From NCBI RefSeq assembly GCF_002776525.5, contig NC_045436.1, forward strand, positions 104,730,027 to 104,794,026: a stretch of 64,000 nt of DNA, written 5' to 3'. Made by a program: the position numbers and the translations under genes. The notes under the pieces are model-generated. The model worked only from the letters and a program-made list of their open reading frames with translations. It ran no database searches and was not told where the DNA came from. Positions 1-11,533 of this stretch are shown piece by piece; positions within the stretch are counted from its first letter, which is position 1; the number at the start of each line of letters is the position of its first letter. The stretch comes from Piliocolobus tephrosceles (Eukaryota; Chordata; Mammalia; Primates; Cercopithecidae).

Positions 1-153
1 ACAAGTATACATATGTAACAAACCTGCACGTTATGCACATGTACCCTAGAACTTAAAGTATAATAAAAAATAAATTAATTAATTAAAAAAAAAGAAACTT
101 TCAGGCAAAAAAAAAAACCAAAAACCAAAAACAAACAAACAAACAAAAAAAAC
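1..153 (+). mobile_element. 3' end of an L1 (LINE-1) with A-rich tail
   Basis: The first ~60 bases match the terminal 3' UTR of a young primate L1 (ATATGTAACAAACCTGCACG, then the 'cttaaagtataataaa' polyadenylation end). An A-rich, partly CAAA-repeated tail runs to about 153. Only the end of the element is inside the window; the rest lies to the left. Confidence 0.9.
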
Positions 154-427
154 CTTCAAAGTTCTCACATGCTGAGGGGAATAAGTTTCCTAGAGTTTTG
201 AAATACAGATCTTGAATTTCTGGTCTCCATCACAGACCAACTGCATCAGAATCTCAGGTGGGAAGGGTAGCAATCTGTTGTTTTCAGACCCGCTAGGTTG
301 GGTAACTACTGACCAAGATACAGCACAGTTTCTCAAGTTGCCCGATTTGTTCTAGATCACTGAGATGTTAATGTATAGTCCTCTAAATTACTGACAACTA
401 GAATAAGGAATAACAGCAACACAAAAC
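154..427. other. Non-genic stretch with a weak MER5-like remnant
   Basis: No gene is visible. About 196-335 resembles the common hAT-type 'catcagaatctcaggtggg' remnants (MER5-like), but it is too decayed for a firm call. Confidence 0.35.
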
Positions 428-672
428 TAATGCTTTAACAATAGCAAAACTTTGTGGTGTTTACTATGAGGCTGGTACTGCTGCAAACACTTCACTCATG
501 CTAACCCATTGAAACTTCACAACTACCCAATAAAGTAGGTGCTTTTATTATTCCAACTTTTCAGATACAGCAACTAAGACACAGAACGATTAAGTGACTT
601 GTCCAAGATGCCACAGTTACTAGAGACAGCATTTAAACAAAGGAGGCCATATGGCTCTGGAGTTTGTGTACT
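428..672 (-). repeat. MIR SINE
   Basis: The stretch reads as a reverse-complement MIR: 'ctactattattccaacttttcagata' type core, then 'taagtgacttgtccaag' and a gctctgg end. The divergence fits an ancient mammalian SINE. Confidence 0.7.
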
Positions 673-797
673 AAAATAAAACTCCTGTGGTCAAACATTT
701 TTGGGAAATTCTGCTCTCTTTTTTGGATTTATAATGTAATAGTATATTGGTGCAAGCTTTGAGAGGTATCTATAAATAATCCCTCTTGTAAATAATT

Positions 798-3035
798 TTA
801 TTTCTCCTTCGCTTATGAAGCTTACTTTGGTTGGATGTGAAATTACGGGTTGAAAATTATTTCCTTTAGAATGTTGAATATTGGCCCCCACTCTCTTCTG
901 GCTTGTAGGGTTTCTGCAGAGAGATCCACTGTTAGTCTGATGGGCTTCCCTTTGTGGGTAACCCAACCTTTCTCTCTGGCTGCACTTAACATTTTTTCCT
1001 TCATTTTAACCTTGGTGAATCTGACGATTATTTGTCTTCGGGTTGCTCTTCTCGAGGAGTACCTTTGTGGTGTTCTCTGTATTTCCTGAATTTGAATGTT
1101 GGCCTGTATTGCTAGGTTGGGGAAGTTCTCCTGGATAATATCTTGAAGAGTGTTTCCACTTGGTTCCATTCTCCCTGTCACTTTCAGGTACACCAATCAA
1201 TTGTACATTTGGTCTTTTCACATAGTCCCGTATTTCTTGGAAGCTTTGTTTGTTCATTTTCATTCTTTTTTCTCTAATCTTATCTTCATGCTTTATTTCA
1301 TTAAGTTGATCTTCAATCTTTGATATCCTTTCTTCCACTTGGTGGATTTGGCTATTGATACTGGTGTATGCTTCACGAAGTTCTCGTGCTGTGTTTTTCA
1401 GCTCCATCAGGTCATTTATGTCCTTCTCTAAACTGGTTATTCTAGTTAGCAATTCCTCTAACCTTTTCCCAAAGTTCTTAGCTTCCTTGGATTGGGTTAG
1501 AACATGCTCCTTAAGCTTGGAGAAGTTTGTTATTACCCACCTTCTGAAGCCTACTTCTGTCAGTTCATCAAACTCATTCTCCATCTAGTTTTGTGCCCTT
1601 GCTGGTGAGGAGTTGTGATCCTTTGGAGGAGAAGAGGCGTTCTGGTTTTTGGAATTTTCAGACTTTTCGTGCTGGTTTTTCCTCATGTTCATGGATTTAA
1701 CTTCCTTTGGTCTTTGATGTTGGCCACCTTCAGATGAGGTTTCTGTATGGATATCTTTTTTGTTGATGTTGTTACTATTCCTTTCTGTTCGTTAGTTTTC
1801 CTTCTAACAGTCAGGCCCCTCTGGTGCAGGTCTGCTGGAGTTTGCTGGAGGTCCACTCCAGACCTTGTTTGCCTGGGTATCACCAGTAGAGGCTGCGGAA
1901 CAGCAAATATTGCTGCCTGTTCCTTCCTCTGGAAGCTTCGTCCCAGAGGGGCACCTGCCACATGCTAGCTGGAGCTCTCCTATATGAGATATCTGTTGAC
2001 TCCTGCTGGGAGGTGTCTCCGAGTCAAGAGGCATGGAAGTCAGGGATCCACTTGAGGAGGCAGTCTGTCCCTTAGCAGAGCTCGAGTGCTGTGCTGGAGA
2101 ATCCCCTGCTCTCTTCAGAGCTGGCCAGGCAGAAACATTTAAGTCTGCTGAGGCTGTGCCCATAGCCACCCCATTCCCCAGGTGCTCTGTCCCAGGGAAA
2201 TGGGAGTTTTATCTAGGAGCCCCTGACTGGGTCTGCTGCCTTTATTTCAGAGATGCCCTGCCCAGAGAGGAGGCAAATAGAGTGGCAGTCTGGTCACTGT
2301 GGTTTTGCTGACCTGTGGTGGGCTCCTTCCAGTTCAAACCTCTTGGAGGCTTTGTTTACACTGTGAGGGGAAAACTGCCTACTCAAACCTCAGTAATGGC
2401 GGACGCCCCTCCCTTCACCAAACTCTAGCCTCCCGGGTCTACTTCAGACTGCTATGCTGGCAGCAAGAATTTCAAGCCAGTGGATTTTAGCTTACTGGGC
2501 TCCATGGGGTGGGATCTGCTGAGCTAGACCACCTGGCTCCCTGGCTTCAGCCATCTTTCCAGGGGAGTGAATGGTTCTCTCTCGCTGGTGCTCCAGGTGC
2601 CATTGGGGTATGAAAAAAAAACTCCTGCAGCTAGCTCAGTGTCTGCCCGAATGGCCACCCCGTTTTGTGCTTGAAACCCAGGGCCCTGCTGGCATAGGCA
2701 CCCGAGGGAATCTCCTGGTTTGCGGGTTGTGAAGACCATGGGAAAAGCGTAGTATCTGAGCTGGAATGCACCATTCTTCATGGAACAGTCTCTCATGGCT
2801 TCCCTTGATTAGGGGAGGGAGTTCCCTCATTCCTTGCACTTCCTGGGTGAGGTGACACCCCACCCTGCTTCAGCTTGCCCTCCATGGGCTGCACCCACTA
2901 TCTAACGAGTCCCAAAGAGATGAGCCAGGTACCTCAGTTGGAAATGCAGAAATCACCTACCTTCTGCATTGATCTTGCTGGGAGCTGCAGACCAGAGTTG
3001 TTTCTATTCGTCCATCTTGCAGCCCTTACTCAATT
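798..3035 (-). mobile_element. L1PA-type LINE-1, 5' part (5' UTR plus ORF1), 3' truncated
   Basis: On the minus strand the element begins near 3035 with the L1 5' UTR start (rev-comp 'gcaagatggacgaatag' and the 'cagctcccagcaagatca' stretch). It runs through a ~1.4 kb 5' UTR into ORF1 and stops abruptly near 798 at the end of ORF1. ORF2 and the 3' UTR are absent, so this is not an ordinary 5'-truncated copy; a deletion or rearrangement must have removed the 3' part. The retained L1 5' UTR normally carries a sense promoter and an antisense promoter. Here the antisense one would fire rightward. Confidence 0.9.
843..1584 (-). pseudogene. L1 ORF1 (ORF1p) remnant, frameshifted
   Basis: An open frame starting at 1584 gives 192 residues with the ORF1p coiled-coil region (heptad-rich, with stretches such as KDINDLMELKNTARELREAY). 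Near 1180-1200 the frame is lost, and the RNA-binding part continues in a second frame (117 residues, 1196-843) and then partly in a third. ORF1p is the trimeric RNA-binding chaperone of the L1 RNP; with at least two frame breaks this copy cannot make it. The C-terminal part ends with the element near 798. Confidence 0.88.
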
Positions 3036-3162
3036 AATTTTAAGTCTCCTGCAATTATAACCAAATTTCCATTGAATAAATAGGCCAGAGACAGAATCCG
3101 TATAATATAAAAGGTCTTGGTTTATGATAAACTATATACCATGAATAAATAGGTCACAGACT

Positions 3163-3441
3163 GAGTGGTGGGAACCAAGAAGCAAGTACTCACCCTCTAT
3201 AAGTCTTCACTGGTGCAGACCAAATGGCGGCCTCTGGAGAAGATTGACCTTAAGTTTGTAGACACCACCTCCAAGTTTGGCCATGGCCACTTCCAGACCA
3301 TAGAAAAGAAGAAAGCGTTCATGTGACCACCCAAGAAAGATCGAACTGCAAAAAAAGAAGGAGTTTAATGACAGGAACGCATTGTGTAGGACGCGGAGTC
3401 CTAAAAAAAGCTATTTTCCACTGGAAAAAAAAAAAAAAATG
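3163..3441 (+). pseudogene. RPL3P: RPL3 processed pseudogene (5'-truncated)
   Basis: Translation gives a degraded ribosomal protein uL3 C-terminus, readable as LEKIDLKFVDTTSKFGHGHF and then an FQTIEKKKAFM-like stretch followed directly by an in-frame stop (tga) where the parent has a glycine codon. The sequence then continues into the RPL3 3' UTR, including its characteristic 'ctattttccactg' end, followed by a 15-base A run (3426-3440). Lack of introns, 5' truncation and the A-tail mark an L1-mediated retrocopy. Substitutions are frequent, so it is not young. It lies just right of the L1 5' end. The identification is from memory of the RPL3 sequence. No promoter or intact reading frame is present, so it is non-functional as a ribosomal gene. 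Confidence 0.85.
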
Positions 3442-3694
3442 TTGTGTTGATCTAAAATGTGAAAGGAAAAAAAAAAAAGGCAAACGCAAATTACCAAAGT
3501 ACCAATAATGCTCACCTAATTGCAGTTCTTCCTTTCTCTATGCAAATGATTAGGGACTTGCCTCTAAGGGCAAAGGAAAAGAGATGCAAACTCCCAGGGA
3601 TGGTAGTAGACAAAGTGAAATACTTAAAATACTGAGAATTTTTGTAAGCTTTGTAGTTTTTCTTAAAAACTTCACTTGCATTTGCTATTCCGTT
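3442..3694. other. Short non-genic spacer
   Basis: A-rich sequence followed by unremarkable DNA between the RPL3 retrocopy and the Alu pair. No feature recognised. Confidence 0.5.
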
Positions 3695-3698
3695 ACAT

Positions 3699-3729
<31 letters not shown>

Positions 3730-3742
3730 CTTACTTACTTAT
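3695..3742. repeat. (TTTA)n/(CTTA)n microsatellite, Alu tail
   Basis: About eleven tetranucleotide units at the poly-T side of the following Alu, grading from TTTA to CTTA. It is derived from the Alu poly-A tail. Confidence 0.9.
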
Positions 3743-4013
3743 GACAGAGTCTCTGTCTCCCAGGCTGGAGTACACTGGCATGATCTCGGCTCACTGTAAC
3801 CTCCACCTCCCGGTGGAGCGATTCTCATGCCTCAGCCTCCCGAGTAGCTGGGATTGGCCCCCACCGCGCCTGGCTAACTTTTTTTTTTTTTCAGTAGAGA
3901 TGGTGTTTCACTGTGTTGGCCAGGCTAGTCTCAAACTCCTGACCTCAAGTGATCCACCTGCCTCAGCCTCCCACAGTGCTGGGATTACAGGTTTGAGCCA
4001 CCGCGCCTGGCCC
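3743..4013 (-). mobile_element. Alu element
   Basis: Reverse-complement Alu: 'gacagagtctctgtctcccaggctgg' start through 'gagccaccgcgcctggcc' end. Both arms are present with a mid-element T run. The poly-A side is the adjoining TTTA microsatellite. Confidence 0.95.
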
Positions 4014-4302
4014 ATTTATTTATTTTTTTAAGACAGAGTCTTGCTCTGCTGCCCAGGCTGGAGTGCAGTGGTGTAATTTTGGCTCACTGCAACCTCTGCC
4101 TCCCACGTTCAAGTGATTCTCATACTTCAGCCTCCCCAGTAGCTGGCACTACAGGCGTGTGCCACCGCTTTTGTATTTTTTAGTAGAGACAAGATTTTGT
4201 CATGATGGCCAGGCTGGTCTCAAATTTCTGACCTCAAGTGATCTGCCTGCCTCGGCCTCCCAAAGTGCTAGAATTACAGATGTGAGTCACTATGCCCAGC
4301 CT
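4014..4302 (-). mobile_element. Alu element, internally deleted
   Basis: A second reverse-complement Alu abuts the previous one head-to-tail. A short stretch around the 'ccaccgc' / 'ttttgtatttttt' junction (about 4166) is missing the usual 'gcctggctaat'. It ends with 'tgcccagcct'. Confidence 0.92.
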
Positions 4303-4639
4303 CTATTATTACATATCTATTTTTGAATATCAAAATGCATTAGTGTCCTTGAAGATGTGTCACTTTATCCATGACTCCTTGACTTCTTGGTATACACTCC
4401 CACACACTCCAAAGGAGCCCTTGAGAAGAATAATGCCCTGTTGCTTCACAGGGCTAACACAGAATCAGCTTTTTCCTTGCTGGGCATACTTTTGAGGTCT
4501 GCTACCAGCTTCCCATGTGGCAAGCTCTCTCTGTCTCTCTCTCTATATATATGCATATGTATGTATATATATACACACACATACACACATGTATATATGC
4601 ACACACATATATATACTGTATATACATTAATACATAAAA
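4303..4639. repeat. Non-genic spacer with CT/TA/CA compound microsatellite
   Basis: About 4525-4626 is a mixed array of CT, then alternating TA and CA dinucleotides interrupted by ATGTATG. This purine-pyrimidine alternating DNA is of the kind that is length-variable in populations. The remaining ~220 bases are unassigned. Confidence 0.8.
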
Positions 4640-6055
4640 TCATGCACCATAGAACAACATTTTGGGCCGGGCATGGTGGCTCACACCTGTAATCCCAGCA
4701 CTTTGGGAGGCAGTGGTGGGTGGATCATGAGGTCAGGAGATCCAGACCATCCTCGCTAACACAGTGAAACCTTGTCTCTACTAAAAATACAAAAAAAAAA
4801 AAAGAAAGAAAAGAAAAATTATCTGGGCGACAGAGTGAGACTCTGTCTCAAGAGAAAAAAAGAAAAAAGAACAACATTTTGGTCAACAACCAACTGCATG
4901 AGTAATGTAGTCCCATAAGATTATACTGGAGTTGGAAAATTCCTATCATCTAGTGATATAGTAGCCTTCCTAATGTAGTGCAATGCATTACTCATGTTTG
5001 TGATGATGCTGGTGCAGATTAATTGACTGAGCTTCCAGTCATACGAAAGTCTAGCACATATAATTATGTACAGTACATCTTAATACTTGATAAGGATAAT
5101 AAATGAGTGTCACTGGCTTATGTATTTACTATACTTCTTATTGTTATTCAGAGTGTGCTTTTTCTACTTATAAAAAAATGTTAACTATAAAACATCTTCA
5201 GGCAGGTCTTTCAGGAAGTATTCCAAACAAGGGCATTGTTATCCCAGAAGATGACAGCTCCGTGCATGTTATTACCCCGAAATCCTTCCAGTGGGACAAG
5301 ATACGGAAATGGAAGACCGTGATATTGATGATCCTGAGGCTGTATAGGCCTAGGTAATGTCTGTGTTTGTGTGTCAGTTTTTAACAAAAATGTTGAAAAA
5401 AGTTAAAAAAAATCTTTGAGTAATAAAGAGCTTATACAGTAGTCATATAAAGAAAGAAAATATTTTTGTACAGTTGTACAATGTGTTTGTGTTATAAGCT
5501 AAGTGCTAGTACAGAAAAGTCAAAAAGTTAAAAAAATTTAAAGTTTATAAAGTAAAAAGGTTACATAAGCTAAGGTTAATTTATTATTGAAGCAGAAAGA
5601 TTTTTAAAATAAATTTATTGTAGCCTAAGCATACAGTGCTTATAAAATCTACAGTAGTGTACAGTTACGTCCTAGGTCTTCACACTCACTCACCACTCAC
5701 TCACTGGCTCACCCAGAGCAACTTCCAGTCCCACAAGTTCCATTCATGATAAGTGTCCTGTGTAGATGTACTATTTTTTATCTTTTATACTATACTTCTA
5801 TGGTACCTCTTCTATGTTTAAATACATAAATACTTACCATTGCATTGCAGCTCCTTCCAGTGTTCAGTACAGTCACATGCTATACAGATTTGTAGCCAGA
5901 AGTGATAATCTATGCCATAGAGCCTAGGTGTGTGGTACCAGGCAGGCTTACCATTTAGGTTTATGTAAGTGCACTCTGTGATGTTTGCACAAGGACAAAA
6001 TCACCTAATGACGCATTTCTCACAATGTATCCCTGTTGGTAAGTAACACCTGATG
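4640..6055. mobile_element. Tigger-family (Tigger3-like) DNA transposon, non-autonomous remnant
   Basis: The block matches the widespread Tigger3-like consensus as I remember it. One end has 'acattttggtcaacaacc' and 'gtcccataagattat'; the other end has 'aaaatcacctaatgacgc' and 'tgtatccctgttggtaag', the diverged inverted terminus. A short transposase-derived reading frame (5103-5357, 84 residues) survives by chance. The element is interrupted by the Alu at 4666-4867. Confidence 0.8.
4666..4867 (+). mobile_element. Alu inserted in the Tigger, right arm mostly deleted
   Basis: Forward Alu starting 'gccgggcatggtggctcac'. After the mid A-run it jumps to 'gggcgacagagtgagactctgtctca', so most of the right monomer is missing. 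It is flanked by exact 15-bp target-site duplications, agaacaacattttgg, at 4651-4665 and 4868-4882, and the Tigger sequence resumes without loss. Confidence 0.96.
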
Positions 6056-7931
6056 GTATATATAAAGCACAGTTACATGTTTATTTATTTTATTTTTTGT
6101 TGCTTATAAGTCTCAGGTGCAGAGTGTGGAGTTAATTATTCTCCTCAGTTCCTACTTGGTGAATGAGTCATTTATCCTTCAATTTTCATCTCAGTACAGA
6201 GGCTTTACCTCTGTGTAGTTTAACTGGACAACTGTAGAGAACAGCACCTTGTCCCATCACTGCCCCATGGACATACCTAACATGATATATTACATTACTG
6301 TATCTCTTTAGGTCTTTACCTCTCAACTGAACCCTGAACTCCTGGAGAGTAGATGCTGTCTAGAAATCACCAGCGTCTCACACAGCAATGATCGTTGAAT
6401 AAATTCTTGTTAACTAATGACAGTTTTCTTTTTTGGATTGCTGGAAACTCTACTCCCATCACGACTGCTAAACCTTGGGCAGGAGACCTTGTATTCCCAG
6501 CCAGCTATTCTTCCCACCACGATCCATGAGTATTGGATGAAAGTAGCGAGGGTAGGGAAGAAACATGGGGATGGTAGTGTCTGAAAACTTCCTGCTAAAG
6601 CATTTCCTGTCCTACTTCCTGACAGTTCCTTTTGCCCAATTAGAACTGAAAAGGGATATGGTATGTATATATCCCATATCAGTATATCATCATATCTATA
6701 TAGATATAGATATATTTCAATTCCCCCAAGTGCTAGGTAGTATGGCTATAATCCTGCCAAAATAGGCTTCCTCCAACCTTTGCTTCAAATCAAGGCAGCA
6801 GTCTTTGGAGCACACAAGTAGGTACTAGGAACAAGAGATGAAAAAGTTGGTCACAGTTGGTCCTGTACATGTCCTTGTATTTCCTTCCAGTCTGAAATGT
6901 GAGTGTGAAAATACACCATTTTTTAGACAAAATGTTTATAATAGCTTCTTCTAGCCTATGCCTAACTCCTGTTTTTTTCTTTCTCTTCTCCCCTACCTCT
7001 ATCCACGAGAATTTGTAATAATAGCTAAACAGTTTTTTAAAATATTATGGCTTTTTTTAAAAGTGCAGAACCAAAACATAGGGGAAAAAGACCATTTTTT
7101 CCAAGGGGATGAAGAAGGAATAATAGTCGAAATAGAAGTATCAGTAAAATTTAGACCTTTGAAAGATGGGGAAGGGATGGTTTTAGAAAGAATAGGATGG
7201 TTATCTATTAAATGTTTCTGAGAAATCAAGTAATACATATTACAGAAAAGTATACATTCGATTTATCAACAGAGAGGTTATAGGTGACTGTGGCAAAAGC
7301 TGTTTTGGTAGATGGGTTGAGGTCGAAGCTGGATTTCGGTGGTTCGATAGGAAAGTGTGAAAGTGAAAGAAGAATTAGGGAGTAAATGCGGTCATAGGAT
7401 AGTCAGTAGCCCAGCAGTGACCTTGAATTGACAGTGGCAGCAATCTGAATGGCTGTGTGTCTCCTACAGGAGGACTCAGTGGTAAGAGGGTCCTGTAGAT
7501 TAGATGAAAAAGCCTCAAACATCTCAGTAACCTCAAGGTAAACAATTATGATCACATAAGTTGTTTAGAGAATTTGACCCTTAAAATACCCAGGATCTTC
7601 AAAAATAGATTATGTTCCTTACATTTTGTTTGAAATATCAGAAATATGTTAAATATACTCATAAAGTTGGTCTGAAAATTTAATTTATTTCAGTGTTGAA
7701 GGGTCTACTTATCTTTTTTTTTTGTTTGTGTTTTAGAAAATTCACTTCTGTGAATTATCCTATTTCTCAGTAATGACATATGAGATGATAGTATATTGTA
7801 GTCATAAAAGTCATGCAAACAGCAACATGACATACTATTATTATAGTAATAAAAATATTAGAAAGCACAATATGACACTCCTTAGAGAGTTTTCATCTCA
7901 GATGTTTTCTTAATTATTTATTTTATTAAAC
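6056..7931. other. Unassigned intergenic stretch
   Basis: AT-rich, non-coding. A short ATATAGATATA array sits near 6680-6715. No gene, RNA gene or confident repeat recognised; the overlapping open frames at 6958-7238 on both strands lack family features. Confidence 0.5.
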
Positions 7932-8216
7932 TTTTTTTTCAAGATGAGGTCTCACCCAGGCTGGAGTGCAGTGGTGCAATCTCGGCTCACTGCAAGCTCC
8001 GCCTCCCAGGCTCAAGAGAGTCTCCCACCTCAGCTTCCTGAGTAGCTAGAACCACAGGCACACGCCACCGTGCCTGAATAATTTTTTGCATTTTTGGTAG
8101 AGATGGAATTTCACCATTTTGCCCAGGCTGGTCTAGAACTCCTGAGCTCAAGCAATCTGCCCGCCTCGGACTCCCAGAGTGCTGGGATTACAGGCATGAG
8201 CCATCACGCACAGCCT
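7932..8216 (-). mobile_element. Alu element
   Basis: Reverse-complement Alu from the T-run through 'gatgaggtctcacccaggctgg' to 'catcacgcacagcct'. A short segment near the 3' end ('gctctgttgc') is missing. Confidence 0.93.
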
Positions 8217-9095
8217 AAACTTCTAATCTTGAAAAACTTCCAGACCTCAGAAAAATTACAAGAATATAACAATTAACATGTAAATACCTTTCACCTAGAT
8301 TTTTCCACATTTGCCGCATCTCTTTCTCTCTTTATATCATATATAGTTCTAGTATATTAATACATATGATGTTTTTCACTCTTCTGTTTGTTTGTTTTTG
8401 GAAATTGGGTCTCACTGTGTTGCCCAGGCTGGAGTGCATTTGAACACTCATAGCGCACTGCAGCCTTGACCTCCTGGGCTTAAGCAATCTTCCCACCTCA
8501 GATTCCTGAGTAACTAGCACTACAGGTGTGAATCACACCTGGCTAACATTTTTCTAATTTTTAAAATTTTAATCTTTTTTGTAGATACTTGGTCTCACTA
8601 TGCTGTGCAGGCTGGCCTCAAACTCGTGGGTTCAAGCGATCCTCTCATCTTATCCTTCCAAAGGGCTGGGATTACAAGTGTGAACCACTGCACTGAGCTT
8701 GTTTTTTATTCTTCTTGTCATTTTCTTTTCCCCTCAACCAACTGAAAGAAAGTTACAGATACTACAACATTTTATCCCTAACTACTTCAGTGTCTGTCTC
8801 CTGAGAACAAGGGCAATTTCTTATATAACCATGTTGCAATTATCAAATTCAGAAAATCAAATATGGACACAATACTATCTAATACAGTCCAAATCGAAAT
8901 TTTGGCAATTGTCCCAGAAATGTCTTTTACAAAAGCAATGTGTTTCTTTGTAATCCAAAATCCAAGCTACAATTACATACTCAACTTACTTTTTGTGCTT
9001 CTTTAGTTTTCTTTACTCTAGAACAGTTTCCCAGCTCTTTTTTGCTTTTCATGACTGTGACTTTTGAAGCATGCAGCCTATTGTTTTGTAGAAGA
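8217..9095 (-). mobile_element. Old L1M 3'-end fragment, split by an Alu
   Basis: Both flanks of the Alu at 8385-8699 carry the reverse-complement 3' region of an old L1M: 'cttttcacctagatttttcc' to the left, and 'tgagaacaagggcaatttc' and 'gaacagtttcccagctc' to the right. No coding capacity. Confidence 0.7.
8385..8699 (-). mobile_element. Alu element (AluJ-like, diverged)
   Basis: Reverse-complement Alu with many substitutions ('cactgcagccttgacctcctggg' is AluJ-type). It ends 'ccactgcactgagct'. Confidence 0.93.
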
Positions 9096-11527
9096 CTTTT
9101 TTTTTAAACTTTTATATTAGATTTGGGGGTACATGTGAAGTTTTAGGTAAACTCATGTCATGTGGGTTTGTTGTACAGATTGTTTTTATCACTCAGGTAT
9201 TAAGTCTAGTACCCAATAACTATTTTGTCTTCTCCTCTCTCTCCTCCCACCCTCCACCTTCCACTGTCAGGTAGATCCCAGTGTTTGTTGTTCCCTTCTT
9301 TATGTTCATGGGTTCTCATCATTTAGCTCCCACTTATAAGTGAGAATATGCGGTATTTCGTTTTCTGTTCCTGCATTAGTTTGCTAAGGATAATGGACTC
9401 TAGCTCCATTCATCTTCCTGTAAAAGACATGATCTCATCTTTTTAATGGCTGCATAGTATTCCACAGTGTATATAGACCACATTTTCTTTATCCAATCTG
9501 TCATTGATGGGCATTTAGGTTGATTTCATGTCTTTGTTATTGCGAATAGTGCTGCAATGAACATACATGTGCATATATCTTTATGGTAGAATGATCTATA
9601 TTCCTCTGTATGTATACCCAGTGATGGAATTGCTGGGTTGAATGGTAGTTCTGTTTTTAGCTCTTTGAGGAATCACCATACTGCTTTTCACAATGGTTGA
9701 ACTAATTTACACTCCCACCAACAGTGAATAAGTGTTTCCTTTTTTCTACAAGCAACCTCATCAGCACCTGTTACTTTTTGACCTTTTTTTTTCTTGCGAT
9801 GGAGTCTCACTCTGTCGCCCAGCCTGGAGTACAGTGGTGCGATCGTGGCTCACTGCAACCCCCACCTTCCAGGTTCAAGCGATTCTCCTGCCTCAGTCTC
9901 CTGAGTAGCTGGGATTACAGGTGCCGCTACCATGCTTGGCTAATTTTTTTTTTTTTTTTAGTAGAGATGGGGTTTCACCATCTTGGCCATACTGGTCTTG
10001 AACTCCTAACCTCGTGATCCACCTGCCTTGGCCTCCCAAAGTGCTGGGATTAGAGGCGTGAGCCACTGCGCCCAGCCTTGACTTTTAATTAATAGCCATT
10101 CTGACTGATGTGAAATGGTATCTCATTGTGGTTTTAATTTGTATTTCTCTAATGATCAATGATACTGTGTCTGTTTTTCATATGTTTGTGGGCTGAATGT
10201 ATGTCTTCTTTCTAAAAGTGTCTGTTCATATCCCTTGCCCCCTTTTTAATGGGGTTTCTTGTTTTTCTTTTGTAAATTTGTTTAAGTTCCCTGCAGATGT
10301 TGGGTATCAGACCTTTGTCAGATGCGTATTTTGCAAAAATTTTCTTCCATTCTATAGGTTGTCTGTTTACTCTGTTGATAGTTTCTTTTGTTGTGCAGAA
10401 GCTCTTTAGTTTAATTAGATCTCATTTGTCAATTTTTGCTTTTGTTGTCATTGCTTTTGGCATCTTTGTTATGAAATCTTTGCCCATTCCTACGTCCGGA
10501 GTGGTATTGCCTTCCAGGGTCTTCCAGGGTTTTTTAGTTTTGGGTTTCACATTTAAGTCTTTAATCCATCTTGAGTTGATTTTTATATATGGCATAAGGA
10601 AGGGGCCCAACTTCAATATTCTGCATAAGGGTAGCTGGTTATCCCAGCACCATTTATTTAAAAGGGAGCCTTTTCCTCATTGCTTGTTTTTGTCAGCTTT
10701 TTTGAAAATCAGATGGTCATGGGTGGGCCTTATTTCTGTACTCTATTTTGTTTCATGGGTCTATGTGTCTGTTTCTGTACCAGTACCATGCTGTTTTGGT
10801 TACTGTAGCCCTGTAATATAGTTTGAAGTCAGGTAACATGATGCCTCCAGCTTTGCTGTCTTTGCTTAAGATTGCCTTGGATACTCAGGTTCTTTTTTGA
10901 ATTCATAAGAAATAGTTTTTTCTAGTTCTGTGAAAAATGTCATTGGTAGTTGAATAGGAATAGCATTGAATCTATAAATTACTTTGAGCAGTATGGCCAT
11001 TGTAATAATATTGATTCTTCCTATCCATGAGCTTAGAATGTTTTTCCATTTGTTTTCATCTTCTCTGATTTCTTTGAATAGTGTTTTGTGATTCTTGTTG
11101 TAGCAATCTTTCATTCCCTGGTTAGCTGTATTCCTAAGTATTTTATTCTTTTTGTGGCAATTGTGAATGGGATTGCCTTTCTGATTTGGCTCTCAGCTTG
11201 GTTGTTGTTGGTATATAGGAATGCTAGTGATTTTTGTATATTGGTTTTGTATCCCAAAACTTTGCTGAAGTTGTTTATCAGCTGAAGGAGTTATTTGGCC
11301 AAGACTATGGGGTTTTCTAGATATAGAATCATGTCATCTGCAAACAGGGATAGTTTGACTTCCTCTCTTTCTATTTGGGTGCCTTTTATTTCTTTCTCTT
11401 GCCTGATTGCTCCAGCTAGGACTTCCAATGCTATGTTGAATAGGGGTGGTGAGAGAGGACATCTTTGTTTGTGCTGGTTTTCAAGAGGAATGCTTCCAGC
11501 TCTTGCCCATTCAGTATGATGTTGAAA
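9096..11527 (-). mobile_element. LINE-1 (L1PB/L1MA-like), 5'-truncated, split by an Alu
   Basis: Reverse-complement L1 3' end ('gatttgggggtacatgtg') followed by the ORF2 3' half to the reverse-transcriptase region, where it stops near 11527. It is interrupted once by the Alu at 9784-10077; the flanking L1 text continues on both sides ('gacttttaattaatagcc'). Plus-strand open frames in this block are antisense shadows. Confidence 0.95.
9784..10077 (-). mobile_element. Alu element
   Basis: Reverse-complement full-length Alu inserted in the L1, from the T-run at 9784 to 'gagccactgcgcccagcc'. A weak 'ttgactttt'-type duplication flanks it. Confidence 0.95.
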
Positions 11528-11533
11528 AGACAT
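10866..11533 (-). pseudogene. L1 ORF2 reverse-transcriptase fragment
   Basis: Two open pieces remain. The one at 11291-11533 (80 residues) holds the RT active-site motif FADDMILYLENP preceded by the CPLSPPLFNIALEVLAGAIR-type finger/palm stretch. The one at 10866-11114 (82 residues) is further downstream in ORF2 (WKNILSSWIGRINI). ORF2p is the endonuclease/reverse transcriptase of L1; here the endonuclease domain is absent and the frame is broken, so it is inactive. Confidence 0.9.

Noticed and set aside
3072..3160. Possible direct repeat (gaataaatagg) left of the RPL3 retrocopy
   Set aside because: Both copies are on the same side of the retrocopy, and no matching duplication is visible beyond its A-tail, so it is not a target-site duplication.
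10297..10821. 174-residue plus-strand open frame
   Set aside because: Antisense of L1 ORF2.
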